Shown: positions 7,712 to 17,498, numbered from the stretch's first letter. The stretch: 64,000 bases of DNA from Pseudomonadota bacterium (GCA_018822105.1 JAHJLB010000014.1:186001-250000), one strand, 5' to 3'. Numbers and translations: made by a program. The notes: generated by a model not told the origin, from the sequence alone.

Positions 7712-10174
7712 TTAATGCGTGGGCCGCTGGTACTCTTCCTTCACCAGCAGGTCGCTCACGGGCGAGACGTTGTCCCGTCCGCAGAACAGGGCGCTGGTGC
7801 TGTCGTGCACCAGGGCCTTCTCCAGCACCTCGTCCACGTTCTCCACGCAGACCACCTTGAGGTCCTTCAGGATCTCGGCGGGCACATCCTTCAAATCCTT
7901 CTCGTTCTCCGCCGGGATGAGCACCATGCCCACCAGCCCCCGGTGCGCCGCAAGGAGCTTCTCGCGCAGGCCGCCGATGGGCAGTACGCGTCCGCGCAGG
8001 GTGATCTCGCCGGTCATGGCCACATCGGGCCTGACAGGGATGTTCAAAAGGGCCGAGACGATGGCCGTGACCAGGGCAACGCCGGCCGAGGGGCCGTCCT
8101 TGGGCGTGGCGCCCTCGGGCACGTGCACGTGGATGTCGATCTCCTTGTGGAAGTCGCGCTTAAGCCCGAAGATGTCCGAGCGCGAACGCAGGTAGGACAG
8201 CGCCGCGCGGGTGGACTCCTGCATGACGTCGCCCAGCTTGCCGGTGATCTCCACCTTGCCCGAGCCGTTCATGATCACCACTTCCACGAACAGGATCTCG
8301 CCGCCCATCTGGGTCCAGGCCAGGCCCGTGGACACACCCACCTGGGCCTTGTCCTCACGCTCCTCGTGGCGGTGCTTGGGGATGCCCAGAAGCGTCGCCA
8401 CGCCCTGCTTGTTCACGGTGACGGAGTGGACGCTGTCCTCAGCCCCCCTGGTCTCCACGATCTTCATGGCTGCCTTGCGGCAGAGGGAGGCCAGCTCGCG
8501 CTCCAGGTTGCGCACCCCGGCCTCGCGCGTGTAGCGGCGGATGATCTCCAGCACGGCGTTGTCCGAGATGCTCAGGTTCTCCCCGGTCAGGCCGTGCAGC
8601 TCGCGCTGCTTGCCGAGGAGGAACTGCTTGGCGATCTTGAGCTTCTCCGTCTCCAGATAGCCCGGCAGGCGGATGATCTCCATGCGGTCGCGCAGGGGCA
8701 GGGGTATGGAGTCCAGGGTGTTGGCCGTGGTGATGAAGAAGACCTTAGACAGGTCGTAGTCCAGGTCCAGGTAGTGGTCGTTGAAGGCGTAGTTCTGCTC
8801 CGGGTCGAGGACTTCCAGAAGCGCGGAGGACGGGTCGCCCCTGAAGTCCGTGCTCATCTTGTCCACCTCGTCCAGGCAGATGACGGGATTGTTGAACTTG
8901 CAGCGCCTGAGGGAATGGATGATCTTGCCCGGCAGCGCGCCCACGTAGGTGCGCCGGTGCCCGCGTATCTCGGCCTCGTCGCGTACGCCGCCCAGGGAAA
9001 GGCGCATGAACTCGCGGTCCATGGCCCGGGCGATGGACTTGGCGATGGAGGTCTTGCCCACGCCCGGAGGCCCCACGAAGCACAGGATGGGGCCCTTCAT
9101 GGACTTCACCAGGCTCTGCACGGCGATGTACTCCAGGATGCGCTCCTTGGGCTTCTCCAGGCCGTAATGGTCCTCGTCGAGGATGGCGCGCGCCTTGGCG
9201 ATGTCCAGGTCCATCTCCTTGACCACGCCCCAGGGCAGGTCGAGCACCCAGTCCACGTAGTTGCGCAGCACGGTGTACTCCGCCGAGGACGGCTGCATCT
9301 GCCTGAGCTTGCGGATCTCCTTCCTGGCCCGTTCGCGGGTCTCCTCGGGCATGACCTTCTCGTCCAGGCGCTTTTCCAGTTCGGCGGCCTCGGCCGCGGG
9401 GTCGTCCTCGCGGCCCATCTCCTTGTGGATGGCCTTGACCTGCTCGTTCAGGTAATATTCGCGCTGGTTCTTCTCCATCTGGCCCTTGACGCGGCCCTTG
9501 ACCCGCTTCTCGATTGAGACGATCTCGATCTCAGCCAGAAGCATCTCGTAGACGTACTCCAGGCGCAGGGTGCAATCGGTGATCTCCAGGGCCCGCTGCT
9601 TGCGCTCAAAGTCCACCTTGAGGTGCGGCATGACGGCATCGGCAAGGGCGCCGGGATCGCGCAGGGCGGCCATGGCCAGCAGGGACTCCGGGGCGATCTT
9701 CTTGTTGCCCCGGGCGTAGGTCTCCATGCCCTCGTTGACGGCGCGCACCAGGGCCTCGCCCTCCTGCACGCTGCCGGGGACGTCCTCCAGGACATCCACC
9801 CGCACCAGGGGAAACTCGCGCGTCGTCCCGGCCAGGGGCTCAACCATGCTCCAGTTGGCCCTGTACAGGCCCTCGAAGAGCACCTTGATGGTGCCGTCGG
9901 GCAGGCGCAGCATCTGCAGGATGCGGCTCACGGTGCCCACGGCGAACAGGTCGTCGGCCTCGGGGCGCTCCTTTTCCGGCAGCTTCTGGGTCACGAGGAA
10001 GATGTGCTTGCTGTTCAGGGCGATGGCGCTCTCGATGGCCTTGATGGAGGCGTCGCGGCCCACGAACAGCGGCACGATGGATTTGGGGAACATGACCACT
10101 TCGCGCAGGGACATGAGCGGAAGGACCGTGTCGTCCGGCAGAAGTTCGCGTTCCAGATCCGCGTATTGAGACAT
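7712..10174 (-). CDS. lon: ATP-dependent protease La
   Basis: The protein has 820 residues, the usual length for bacterial Lon. It has an N-terminal LON substrate-binding domain (about 10-205), an AAA+ module with Walker A GPPGVGKT from residue 368 and Walker B ICLDEVDK, and a C-terminal protease domain. The catalytic Ser is in PKDGPSAG (about 696) and the Lys in [10 protein letters not shown] (about 739). The 43-residue spacing equals that of the E. coli pair. It degrades misfolded and regulatory proteins in the cytoplasm. It is the last gene of tig-clpP-clpX-lon and has its own promoter candidate in the 123-nt gap after clpX. Confidence 0.98.
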   Translation of the reverse strand: MSQYADLERELLPDDTVLPLMSLREVVMFPKSIVPLFVGRDASIKAIESAIALNSKHIFLVTQKLPEKERPEADDLFAVGTVSRILQMLRLPDGTIKVLFEGLYRANWSMVEPLAGTTREFPLVRVDVLEDVPGSVQEGEALVRAVNEGMETYARGNKKIAPESLLAMAALRDPGALADAVMPHLKVDFERKQRALEITDCTLRLEYVYEMLLAEIEIVSIEKRVKGRVKGQMEKNQREYYLNEQVKAIHKEMGREDDPAAEAAELEKRLDEKVMPEETRERARKEIRKLRQMQPSSAEYTVLRNYVDWVLDLPWGVVKEMDLDIAKARAILDEDHYGLEKPKERILEYIAVQSLVKSMKGPILCFVGPPGVGKTSIAKSIARAMDREFMRLSLGGVRDEAEIRGHRRTYVGALPGKIIHSLRRCKFNNPVICLDEVDKMSTDFRGDPSSALLEVLDPEQNYAFNDHYLDLDYDLSKVFFITTANTLDSIPLPLRDRMEIIRLPGYLETEKLKIAKQFLLGKQRELHGLTGENLSISDNAVLEIIRRYTREAGVRNLERELASLCRKAAMKIVETRGAEDSVHSVTVNKQGVATLLGIPKHRHEEREDKAQVGVSTGLAWTQMGGEILFVEVVIMNGSGKVEITGKLGDVMQESTRAALSYLRSRSDIFGLKRDFHKEIDIHVHVPEGATPKDGPSAGVALVTAIVSALLNIPVRPDVAMTGEITLRGRVLPIGGLREKLLAAHRGLVGMVLIPAENEKDLKDVPAEILKDLKVVCVENVDEVLEKALVHDSTSALFCGRDNVSPVSDLLVKEEYQRPTH

Positions 10175-10242
10175 TCTCTGCTCCTTAGAAGGGCCTGTGG
10201 CCGCCCCGGGTCAGTCCAGGGGTGCCCAAGCCCATACAGGCC

Positions 10243-10270
10243 AAGATAATGGCCAAAGGCCGCAAGTCAA
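10243..10270 (-). promoter_or_regulatory. Promoter candidate for lon
   Basis: On the minus strand, TTGACT (-35) and TATCTT (-10) are separated by 16 nt, about 70 nt upstream of the lon ATG and in the gap between clpX and lon. This would allow lon to be expressed apart from clpP-clpX. Confidence 0.45.
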
Positions 10271-10297
10271 CGCGCGAGTCGCCGGCAAAAAGGCGGA

Positions 10298-11548
10298 TCA
10301 GGCGCTCTTGACCTCCTGGTGATAGATGAGCAGAGGCTCCAGCCCCTTCTCAATGACCGCCGAATTGATGACGCATTCCTTGACGCCCGTCATGGAAGGC
10401 AGGCGGTACATGATGTCGAGCATGGTGCTCTCCAGCACGTTGCGCAGGCCGCGCGCACCGGTCTTGCGGGCGATGGCAGCCTCGGCGATGGCCGTGAGCG
10501 AGTTCTCCGTGAAGCGCAGGGTCACCTTGTCCAGGGAGAACAGCTTCTGGTACTGCTTCACCAGGGCGTTCTTGGGCTCGGTGAGGATGCGCACCAGGTC
10601 GTCGCGGGTCAGCTCGTCCAGGGCCGTGACGATGGGGATGCGGCCCACGAACTCCGGAATGAGCCCGAACTTGATGAGGTCGTTGGGCTGGCTCTGGATG
10701 AGCAGCTCGCCCAGGCCCAGGCTCTTCTTGGACTCCACCTTGCCGCCGAAGCCCATGCTCGCGCCCTGCATGCGCTGCTGGATGATCTTGTCCAGGCCGA
10801 TGAAGGCCCCTCCCAGGATGAACAGGATGTTCGAGGTGTTCATGCGGATGAACTCCTGCTGCGGGTGCTTGCGCCCGCCCTTGGGCGGGATGTTGGCCTC
10901 GGTGCCCTCGATGATCTTGAGCAGGGCCTGCTGCACGCCCTCGCCGGAAACGTCGCGGGTGATGGAGGGGCTGTCGCCCTTGCGGGCGATCTTGTCGATC
11001 TCGTCGATGTAGATGATGCCCCGGCTGGCGGCCTCGATGTCGTAGTCGGCATTCTGGAGCAGGGCCACCAGGATGTTCTCCACATCCTCGCCCACATAGC
11101 CGGCCTCGGTGAGGGTGGTGGCGTCGGCGATGGCGAAGGGCACCTTGAGGATGCGGGCCAGGGTCTGGGCCAGGAGGGTCTTGCCCGAGCCCGTGGGGCC
11201 GATCAGGAGGATGTTGCTCTTGTCGATCTCCACGTCGTCCTTGTTGGTCTGGGCATAGGCCACGCGCTTGTAGTGGTTGTGCACGGCCACGGAGAGGATC
11301 TTCTTGGCCTTGGTCTGGCCGATGACGTACTGGTCCAGGAGGTTCTTGAGCTCCTGCGGAGGCAAGAGGCGCACGTCGCCCACGCCCTCGCTGACGTGCT
11401 CCTGGGCCATGATGTCGTTGCACAGGCTCACGCATTCGTCGCAGATGTACACGTCCGGCCCGGCGATGAGCCGCTGCACGTCCACCTGGCCCTTGCCGCA
11501 GAAGGAGCAGGAAAGATCCGTGGGGGTGCCGCTTTTTCTCTTGTTCAT
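10298..11548 (-). CDS. clpX: ATP-dependent Clp protease ATP-binding subunit ClpX
   Basis: The protein has 416 residues. It has an N-terminal C4 zinc finger (C14, C17, C36, C39) that recognises adaptors and substrates. The AAA+ domain carries Walker A GPTGSGKT at 117-124 and Walker [10 protein letters not shown], and there is a C-terminal small domain. The IGF-type loop region that docks on ClpP is expected in the middle; I see [11 protein letters not shown] there. It unfolds tagged proteins for ClpP in the cytoplasm. It starts 6 nt downstream of the clpP stop, so the two are an operon. Confidence 0.98.
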   Translation of the reverse strand: MNKRKSGTPTDLSCSFCGKGQVDVQRLIAGPDVYICDECVSLCNDIMAQEHVSEGVGDVRLLPPQELKNLLDQYVIGQTKAKKILSVAVHNHYKRVAYAQTNKDDVEIDKSNILLIGPTGSGKTLLAQTLARILKVPFAIADATTLTEAGYVGEDVENILVALLQNADYDIEAASRGIIYIDEIDKIARKGDSPSITRDVSGEGVQQALLKIIEGTEANIPPKGGRKHPQQEFIRMNTSNILFILGGAFIGLDKIIQQRMQGASMGFGGKVESKKSLGLGELLIQSQPNDLIKFGLIPEFVGRIPIVTALDELTRDDLVRILTEPKNALVKQYQKLFSLDKVTLRFTENSLTAIAEAAIARKTGARGLRNVLESTMLDIMYRLPSMTGVKECVINSAVIEKGLEPLLIYHQEVKSA

Positions 11549-11554
11549 ATGCGC

Positions 11555-12157
11555 CTAGCCCTTCTTTTCCGCGACGCCGCGCTTGACCATGATCTTGTCC
11601 ACAATGCCGTAGTCCAGGCCTTCCTGCGCGGTCATGAAATAGTCGCGCTCGGTGTCCTTCTCGATGCGCTCCAGGCTCTGCCCGGTGTGCGAGGCCAGGA
11701 TGTTGTTCAGGGATTCGCGCATGCGCAGGATCTCGCGCGCCTGGATGCCGATGTCCGTGGCCTGGCCCTGGGCGCCGCCCAGGGGCTGGTGGATGAGGAT
11801 GCGGCTGTTGGGCAGGGCGTAGCGCATGCCCTTCTCGCCTGCGGTGAGCAGCAGCGCGCCCATGCTGGCGGCCTGGCCCATGCACAGGGTGGCCACGGGC
11901 GGGGCGATGTACTGCATGGTGTCGTAGATGGCCATGCCCGCGGTGACGGCGCCGCCGGGGGAGTTGATGTACATGAAGATCTCCTTTTCCGGGTCCTCGG
12001 ACTCCAGGAACAGGAGCTGGGCGCAGATGAGGCTGGCCACATGGTCGTCGATGGCGCTGCCCAGGAGGATGATGCGGTCCTTGAGCAGGCGCGAATAGAT
12101 GTCGTAGGCGCGCTCGGTGCGGCCGGTGGTCTCGATGACAATGGGGACTACTGGCAT
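11555..12157 (-). CDS. clpP: ATP-dependent Clp protease proteolytic subunit
   Basis: The protein has 200 residues, the standard ClpP length. The catalytic Ser98 is in MGQAASMGA and His123 in [17 protein letters not shown]; these match the family triad positions closely. It forms the tetradecameric peptidase chamber used with ClpX. The ATG at 12157 has AAGGAG 8 nt upstream, and the frame runs open for 21 further codons without a better site. It lies 232 nt after tig and 6 nt before clpX. Confidence 0.98.
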   Translation of the reverse strand: MPVVPIVIETTGRTERAYDIYSRLLKDRIILLGSAIDDHVASLICAQLLFLESEDPEKEIFMYINSPGGAVTAGMAIYDTMQYIAPPVATLCMGQAASMGALLLTAGEKGMRYALPNSRILIHQPLGGAQGQATDIGIQAREILRMRESLNNILASHTGQSLERIEKDTERDYFMTAQEGLDYGIVDKIMVKRGVAEKKG

Positions 12158-12389
12158 GTGGTCGGCTCCTTGTGGCTTTCGCCAGTGGACTGGCGGAAGC
12201 GTATGCATGCGCTGGGCCATCGGCCCTTTGAAAATCTGGCAATATCCGTTCCGCCCCCCCTGTTCCGCCGGTGCGGATTTGGGAGGCAGGGCCTGTGCGC
12301 AAACCGAAGCGCGGCAGCCCGAACACCTATGGCCGGACCGCCGCGCGGATCATCCTGGCGGCAGGAGGAGGAAGCCGGGCTTCCCTGAG

Positions 12390-13784
12390 CTACTCCTGCG
12401 GAGCTTCCGTATCGGCGGCCTTGGCCTTGGCCTTCTTGGGCTTGGCCGGGGTCTTAGCCTTCTCGTCTGCCGCGGAGGTTTCCTTTACCTCAGCCGCGGC
12501 CTCAACCTCGGTCTTCTCGGCCCGCTCATAGATGTACTCCATGGCCTTGTCGCCGAGCAAGCGGTCCTTCAAGGGGAAAATGAGGTTGTTCTCCTCGTAG
12601 TACTGCTTGACGGAGAGCAGATCCTGGCGGTTCTGCATGGCCACCTGGGTCAGGGCCGCGTCGATCTCCTCGCTGGTGACGTCGAAGTCCTCCTTCTTGG
12701 CCACGGCCAGGAGCAGGATCTCGCCGCGCGCGGCCTCCTCGGCCTGGGCGCGGAAGCTCTCGCGCAGCTCCTCCGGGGACTTCTTCAAGGACTCGATGCT
12801 TTTGCCCTGGCGGTCCAGCCTGTGCTCCAGGTCGGCCAGCAGGCGGTCGATGCGGTTTTCCACAAGGCTGGGCGGCAGCTCAAAGCTGAGGCTGGACAGA
12901 ATCTGGTCCAGCAGCTTCTTCTGGGCCACGGACTTGTTCAGCTGCTGGCGGCTCTGCATGTAGGACTGGACAATGGCCTCGCGCATCTTCTCCACGGAAT
13001 CGAAGCCGCCGGCCTTCTTGGCCACCTCGTCGGTGAGCTCGGGCACGGTCTTCTGCTTGATGGCGTGCAGGGTGGCGCGCATGGTCAGGGTCTCGCCGGC
13101 CATGGCGGGGTTGATGAAGTCAGCCGGGAAGACGATTTCGCACTCGCCCTTGTCCCCGGTCTTGAGGGTCTTGAGCATGTCCTCGAATTCCGGCAGGGCC
13201 TGCTTCTGGCCCAGGGTCAGCTCGAAATTGTCGGCCTGGATGCCCTGGAAGACCTCCTCGCCCTTGTAGGCGCCGAAGGAGATGATCAGGATGTCGCCGT
13301 CCGTGGCGGTGCGGTCGTCGGTGATCGGGCGGATGGTGGCGGCGTTCTCCAGCACGCGGTTCTCCACCTCGCGCACCTCCTCGTCCTTGACCTCGGCCTT
13401 CTCCACGTCGACCTTGAGGCCCACATAGTTGGGCAGATCAAAGTCCGGGGCCACCTCGAAGCTGATGGTGTAGGCGAAGTCCTGGTCGCGCACGAGCTCC
13501 TTGTTCTCCACATCCAGGCGCGAAAGGGGCATGATGCGCAGGGTGGAGAGGATCTCGTTGATCTGGTAGTTGATGAGGTCGGTTGTGGCCTCGGTGTAGA
13601 TCTGCGCGCGGAACTTGGATTCGACCACCGAGGAGGGGGCCTTGCCGCGGCGGAAGCCCTTGACCTCGTAGCGGTTGCGGTAGAGGGCCACACCGGTGGC
13701 GAGGGCCGCGTTCACTTCCTCGGCAGGCACCGTCACGTTGATTTTGCGCGTAACGGGAGAGAGTTCTTCAACAGTATAATCCAT
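12390..13784 (-). CDS. tig: Trigger factor chaperone
   Basis: The protein has 464 residues. It has an N-terminal ribosome-binding domain (VKGFRRGKAPSSVVE), a central FKBP-like prolyl isomerase domain (DGDILIISFGAYKGEEVF) and a C-terminal helical substrate-cradle domain. It binds nascent chains at the ribosome exit. The ATG follows AGGAGG at about 11 nt. The last 35 or so residues are a Lys/Ala-rich low-complexity tail (KTPAKPKKAKAKAADTE) beyond the usual fold. It starts 57 nt downstream of tRNA-Leu and is probably read from the same promoter. Confidence 0.96.
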   Translation of the reverse strand: MDYTVEELSPVTRKINVTVPAEEVNAALATGVALYRNRYEVKGFRRGKAPSSVVESKFRAQIYTEATTDLINYQINEILSTLRIMPLSRLDVENKELVRDQDFAYTISFEVAPDFDLPNYVGLKVDVEKAEVKDEEVREVENRVLENAATIRPITDDRTATDGDILIISFGAYKGEEVFQGIQADNFELTLGQKQALPEFEDMLKTLKTGDKGECEIVFPADFINPAMAGETLTMRATLHAIKQKTVPELTDEVAKKAGGFDSVEKMREAIVQSYMQSRQQLNKSVAQKKLLDQILSSLSFELPPSLVENRIDRLLADLEHRLDRQGKSIESLKKSPEELRESFRAQAEEAARGEILLLAVAKKEDFDVTSEEIDAALTQVAMQNRQDLLSVKQYYEENNLIFPLKDRLLGDKAMEYIYERAEKTEVEAAAEVKETSAADEKAKTPAKPKKAKAKAADTEAPQE

Positions 13785-13841
13785 TGCCTTGTCGTCCTCC
13801 TGAAGATGTGAGCCCGCGTGAAGCCGGGCGTGCTGTTTTTG

Positions 13842-13926
13842 TGGTGCGAGAGGGGAGACTCGAACTCCCACGGACGCTGCCGTTGGATCCTAAATCCAGT
13901 GCGTCTACCAATTCCGCCACTCTCGC
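13842..13926 (-). tRNA. tRNA-Leu (anticodon UAG)
   Basis: This is an 85-nt class II tRNA. The acceptor arms GCGAGAG and CTCTCGC pair perfectly, followed by A and an encoded CCA. The D-arm region GGCGGAATTGGTAGACGC is typical of tRNA-Leu. The anticodon stem TGGA/TCCA encloses the loop TTTAGGA, giving anticodon TAG. There is a long variable arm and the T-loop GTTCGAGTC. It lies directly upstream of tig on the same strand. Confidence 0.96.
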
Positions 13927-13939
13927 CAAAAAGTGCTGT

Positions 13940-13968
13940 TAGATAAGCGGGCGGCAAGCCCCTGTCAA
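13940..13968 (-). promoter_or_regulatory. Promoter of tRNA-Leu (and probably tig)
   Basis: On the minus strand a perfect TTGACA is followed after exactly 17 nt by TATCTA. Transcription would start a few bases before the mature tRNA 5' end. It also probably drives tig, which lies 57 nt beyond the tRNA with no visible terminator between. Confidence 0.65.
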
Positions 13969-14007
13969 CCTCGGGCCTGCCCTGCCGGTTCCCGGCCAGG
14001 GGCCGGA

Positions 14008-15366
14008 TTACAAAAGATCCAGGATGCGCCGCACCTTGCCCAACATATCCCGGGTGTCCTCGGCCAGGATGCGGATCATGGGCTCCTTGCCCACGGCGCC
14101 GGCATCGACCACGGCGTCCACGGAAGCCGGGGATTTGTGCCGCTCCATGGCCGTGATGGTGCCCCAGTCCATGGTGCCGCCCTCGGCCTCGCGGTCCAGT
14201 CCGGGCTCCTCGGCGCGGCTGAAGTGCGTCACCGTGAGCCCGGCCCTCTTGACCGCGCCCACTGTGCCCTCATTGCAGATGATGTTCAGGGCGCAGCTCA
14301 GGCGCGGGTTGATCTTGCGCGCGGCCAGCACAACCCTGGCCATGTGCGAGGACGCGCCGAACTCCGGGCCCCCGGCCAGGATGACTTCCCCCCGGCGCGA
14401 GCAGGTGATGCGCCCGCTGAAGGCCGCCACATCATCGCTTGAGGCGGCGAAGGGCAGGGCCAGGGCGAAATTGCTGCGCACCTCGGGGATGAGTCTGGCG
14501 AAGCGCGGCAGCAGGGTCAAGGCCCGGCCGGCGTCGGCCAGCTCGCGCAGGAGCCCCAGGCGGGACTGCTCCTTGATCAACGGCACGGCGTGGTTGGGCG
14601 AGCCGCCGCCGGCGCCCACGGCATAGCTGGCGCGCAGGGCCGCCTGGAGATATTCCTGGGCGCGGCGCACGGCCGCAAGCATCTCCACGCCCTGGCCCAG
14701 AAAGGCGGTGATGGCCGCGGAAAGGGTGCAGCCGGTGCCGTGCAGGTTCTTGGTGTCCACGCGGGTCTGCATGAGCGGGATGGCCTTCTGCCCGGGGGAC
14801 ACGTACCAGTCGGTGCTGGCCGGGGAGTCCATGTGCCCGCCCTTGATGAGCACGGCCTTGGGCCCCAGGGCCAGGAGGCGCTCGCCGGCCTCGCAGATGT
14901 CCTGGGCGTTTTTTATGCGCATGCCGGCAAAGAGCTCGGCCTCGGGGATGTTCGGGGTCAGCAGGTCGGCCAGGGGGAAGATGCCCCTGGCCAGGGCCGC
15001 TGCGGCGGGCTGCTCCAGAAGGCGCGTGCCGGACTGCGACACGCAGACCGGATCGACCACCAGGGGAAAGCTGCGCCGGGACAGGACTTCCGCCAGAGCC
15101 TCGATGACGTCGGCGGAGAAGAGCATGCCCGTCTTGGCCGCGCGCACGTTCAGGTCCGAGGTGACCGCAGCGTACTGCTGGAGCACGAAGTCGGCCGGCA
15201 CGGCGTGGATGCCGAAGACGGCCGTGGTGTTCTGGGCGGTCAGGGCCGTGACGACGGAAGCGCCATAGCCGCCGAGCATGGCGAAGGCCTTGAGGTCAGC
15301 CTGGACTCCGGCGCCGCCGCAGGAGTCGGAACCGGCAATGGTCAACAGCGTGGGGCAATGGTGCAT
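14008..15366 (-). CDS. thiD: ThiD-ThiN fusion: HMP(-P) kinase with thiamine-phosphate synthase domain
   Basis: The protein has 452 residues. Residues 1-265 are a ribokinase-fold HMP kinase/HMP-P kinase (TIAGSDSCGGAGVQADLKAF, VLIKGGH, NLHGTGCTLSAAI). Residues about 270-452 match the ThiN family (GRITCSRRGEVILAGGPEFGASSHMARV, IRILAEDTRDM). ThiN domains condense HMP-PP with thiazole phosphate to give thiamine phosphate and can replace ThiE. The fusion would then cover two consecutive steps in thiamine synthesis. No TPP riboswitch is visible in the 120 nt upstream, unlike thiC at 63164. The domain calls are good; ThiN activity is known for the family, not shown here. Confidence 0.92.
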   Translation of the reverse strand: MHHCPTLLTIAGSDSCGGAGVQADLKAFAMLGGYGASVVTALTAQNTTAVFGIHAVPADFVLQQYAAVTSDLNVRAAKTGMLFSADVIEALAEVLSRRSFPLVVDPVCVSQSGTRLLEQPAAAALARGIFPLADLLTPNIPEAELFAGMRIKNAQDICEAGERLLALGPKAVLIKGGHMDSPASTDWYVSPGQKAIPLMQTRVDTKNLHGTGCTLSAAITAFLGQGVEMLAAVRRAQEYLQAALRASYAVGAGGGSPNHAVPLIKEQSRLGLLRELADAGRALTLLPRFARLIPEVRSNFALALPFAASSDDVAAFSGRITCSRRGEVILAGGPEFGASSHMARVVLAARKINPRLSCALNIICNEGTVGAVKRAGLTVTHFSRAEEPGLDREAEGGTMDWGTITAMERHKSPASVDAVVDAGAVGKEPMIRILAEDTRDMLGKVRRILDLL

Positions 15367-15487
15367 GCGGAACGGTCCTCAACTTCTTCGGCAGGTTGCG
15401 GCGTATGGGAAAAACGCCCAAGGCTGGGGCCTGAAGGGGGGAGCGCCAGACAAGCGCGATGGCGCGGTGCGCCGGGCTCTGCCCGGG

Positions 15488-15922
15488 CTAGGCGCCTGTG
15501 CAGGTGAGCTTCACGTAGTCCTCCAGGGACACGCCGCTCCAGGCCTTGCTGGTCCAATAGGCCGTGGCCCAGATCATGAGCGCCGTGGCCTGGAGATCCG
15601 TCAGGCGGCGCAGCTTGATCTCAAGGTTGCTGCGGCTGGCGCCATGCATGATGTGCGCCTCGCGCTCCTCGCAGGCGCTCTCCACGCGCAGCATGAGATA
15701 GGCCTGCTTGGACTGGTTGGGCAGCAGACGCACCTCGCGGTGCGACTCCAGAACCGTCTTCAGCTCCGCCGTGGTGAACTCCACGGACACGCCCCGGATC
15801 ATCTTGAAAAAGACGTCGACGGCCCAGGGCAGGATGAACTCCGCCCCGGCGCTTTTGGTCTTGAAGAAGTCCTTGAGCCACTTCTCGTGGTCATTGCTGA
15901 TCCTGGCGGCGACTTGCGGCAT
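15488..15922 (-). CDS. Uncharacterised protein
   Basis: The protein has 144 residues, mixed helix and strand, with no signal peptide or membrane helix. It begins MPQVAARISNDHEKWLKDFF and contains several conserved-looking aromatic positions. An ATG with a GGAGCAGCC-type site starts it. It is followed after 121 nt by the thiDN gene and preceded by another uncharacterised gene on the same strand. The N-terminal phrase ISNDHEKWLKDFF resembles the start of some ribbon-helix-helix proteins, but the rest does not support that call. Confidence 0.65.
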   Translation of the reverse strand: MPQVAARISNDHEKWLKDFFKTKSAGAEFILPWAVDVFFKMIRGVSVEFTTAELKTVLESHREVRLLPNQSKQAYLMLRVESACEEREAHIMHGASRSNLEIKLRRLTDLQATALMIWATAYWTSKAWSGVSLEDYVKLTCTGA

Positions 15923-16012
15923 GGCTGCTCCTCCGGAAATGACGCGAGAGATGGAAAATCCCTATACCAAACCAAGCACATCAATCAAGAGTAATTCTAG
16001 AGCAAATATGCA

Positions 16013-16735
16013 CTATTCCTGCAAGCTTTCGCGCAGCTGGCGGAACATTTGCAAAAGAAAGTCGCTGGACACGGGCGCCCCGTCCTCGGACATGCCCACA
16101 AGCTCGGCGACCTGGTTGCCGCTGGGCGTCAGCACGGGCCGGGTCTCAAGCACGTAGCAGCGCCGCTCCCCGGCATCCAGCCCGCTCAGGCTCATGGTCA
16201 GCAGCCAGTCCGCGCCGTGCTCCTCCCAGAGGGTGCAGACGATGCGCCGCCGGCCGCCGCCCTTCTCCACCAGCCGCACGAAGTCCCCCATGCACAGGGG
16301 CTGGCCCGCCAGCACGGAGACGCCCAGGAAGTCTCCCAGTCCAGAGCGCACCACAAGGGGCCTGGAGAGAAATTCGTCCGGCGGGAAGTGGCGCACGGCA
16401 TCCTCGCCCTGCCGGGCCTGGGCGCGCAGGCTCAGCACCTCAGCCTCTAGCAGGCGGATGCGCTCCTCCTGGGCATTCTGGAAGTTCCGGCGCTCGCTGT
16501 CGGCAAGATCCAGCTCCTGGCGCAGGGCCGCCAGCTCCTGGCGCAGCGATGCCTGGGCCTCCAGGCTCTCGGAGACCTTGACCAGGGCGCCGTTCATGCA
16601 GCGCAAAACCCCGTCGGCCAAGGCGGCGGACTCCCCAGCGGCCAGGGCCCCGCCCTGCTCCATGCGGCCAAGGAGGGCGAAACTTGCGGCCAGATCACGC
16701 TCCAGCTGGTCCACGGACCAATCCCATTTCGCCAA
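16013..16735 (-). CDS. Coiled-coil protein with C-terminal PAS-like region
   Basis: The protein has 240 residues. Residues about 60-115 form a coiled coil (SLRQELAALRQELDLADSERRNF). The C-terminal half (VRSGLGDFLGVSVLAGQPLC ... YVLETRPVLTPSGNQVAELVGMSEDG) has a strand-rich pattern that could be a PAS-like or PilZ-like sensor; I cannot decide which. I chose a TTG start because GGAGG lies 7 nt upstream; the frame could extend 14 codons further. It is cytoplasmic by appearance. Its upstream region is the 846-nt gene-poor stretch. Confidence 0.6.
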   Translation of the reverse strand: MAKWDWSVDQLERDLAASFALLGRMEQGGALAAGESAALADGVLRCMNGALVKVSESLEAQASLRQELAALRQELDLADSERRNFQNAQEERIRLLEAEVLSLRAQARQGEDAVRHFPPDEFLSRPLVVRSGLGDFLGVSVLAGQPLCMGDFVRLVEKGGGRRRIVCTLWEEHGADWLLTMSLSGLDAGERRCYVLETRPVLTPSGNQVAELVGMSEDGAPVSSDFLLQMFRQLRESLQE

Positions 16736-16823
16736 GACTGCCCCTCCCTTGACGGGCGCATGCCAAAACCTGCGCACCGAGACAATGCCTGAAGATAAAA
16801 TTTCACATTTCCTACATCAGCCG

Positions 16824-17162
16824 TCAACAATTGTCTAGAGAATTTTTAAACTTAGCAATTCCACGGCGCCAGATGCGCCTAGCCAGAAGCCCTTGGCGCA
16901 GATCAAGGCTGGTGGACGGCCGCTCGACGGCGCAGGAGAGGACCGGGCGCCGGGGAAGCGGAGAATGTCCGGAGCGGAGGCTGGACACGGCTGTGGCAGG
17001 CAACGAAACGCGTGGCGAATGGCTGAGCCCGACGCGCACGAAAGCGGCTGATTTCACTTGGCAGGCGTTGCGCCCAGTGTGCATGCCTGCCAGCGCAGAC
17101 AAGCGCAGGCTGCCGCCAAGGCCGCAGTCACAGCTGCCCCCCCCTAGACAGCAAGAGGACAT
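16824..17162 (-). CDS. Candidate small cysteine-rich protein (doubtful)
   Basis: A frame of 112 residues begins MSSCCLGGGSCDCGLGG, with four cysteines in the first 14 residues. A strong ribosome site (GAAGGAG, about 8 nt spacing) precedes the ATG. Against it: codon third positions are far less GC-biased than in neighbouring genes, and the later residues look like random high-GC translation. It could be a short real peptide whose frame happens to run on, a decaying gene or noise. No function is proposed. Confidence 0.25.
   Translation of the reverse strand: MSSCCLGGGSCDCGLGGSLRLSALAGMHTGRNACQVKSAAFVRVGLSHSPRVSLPATAVSSLRSGHSPLPRRPVLSCAVERPSTSLDLRQGLLARRIWRRGIAKFKNSLDNC
17059..17092. repeat. 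Inverted repeat TGGCAGGC/GCCTGCCA
   Basis: Perfect 8-nt arms (17059-17066 and 17085-17092) are separated by 18 nt. The same octamer recurs at 16994 and 17512 and at 22821, 22857 and 22874, always in non-coding DNA of this zone. Confidence 0.55.
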
Positions 17163-17479
17163 GCTGAAATCTCCTTCAATTATAAGGAAATAATGGGTAT
17201 CCGACCGGAATGTGCAGGACGTGCTTCTTGGCGACCTGGGACGCCGGCCCGCGGTCGGCCTCACGCAAGAGGCAAGCCATCAACTCCTCGGAGTATGCCC
17301 CCCTCCTCATGGCACCCCCTGCTCCTCTGGTGGCCAATTTCTCAAGTTCCAGCTGGACCGAAAAGGGGCAGGCCGGTCATGCCACAAGACCTGCGGAGAA
17401 AGCCCCACCATATATCTGCCAACCCTCCGAAGCATTCCTCTTGCGCCAGCCCCCCCTGTGGACATGAGACTGGCAATTG

Positions 17480-17498
17480 GATAAGAAGAATTATCATT
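17480..17498. promoter_or_regulatory. Fur-like palindrome upstream of hemerythrin fusion
   Basis: GATAA-N6-TTATC with flanks gives a 19-nt site matching 13 of 19 positions of the classical GATAATGATAATCATTATC Fur consensus by hand comparison. It lies 84 nt before the ATG of the di-iron hemerythrin fusion gene. Fur binding is inferred only. Confidence 0.35.

Noticed and set aside
10319-12388. Very long open frame antisense to clpP-clpX
   Set aside because: It is a GC-driven shadow of well-supported genes on the other strand; its translation has low complexity (Ala/Gly/Val/His/Asp runs) and no ribosome site.
15367-15487. TPP riboswitch before the ThiD-ThiN gene
   Set aside because: The CTGAGA and GGATAATGCC-type blocks are missing; the nearest is at 62984 before thiC.
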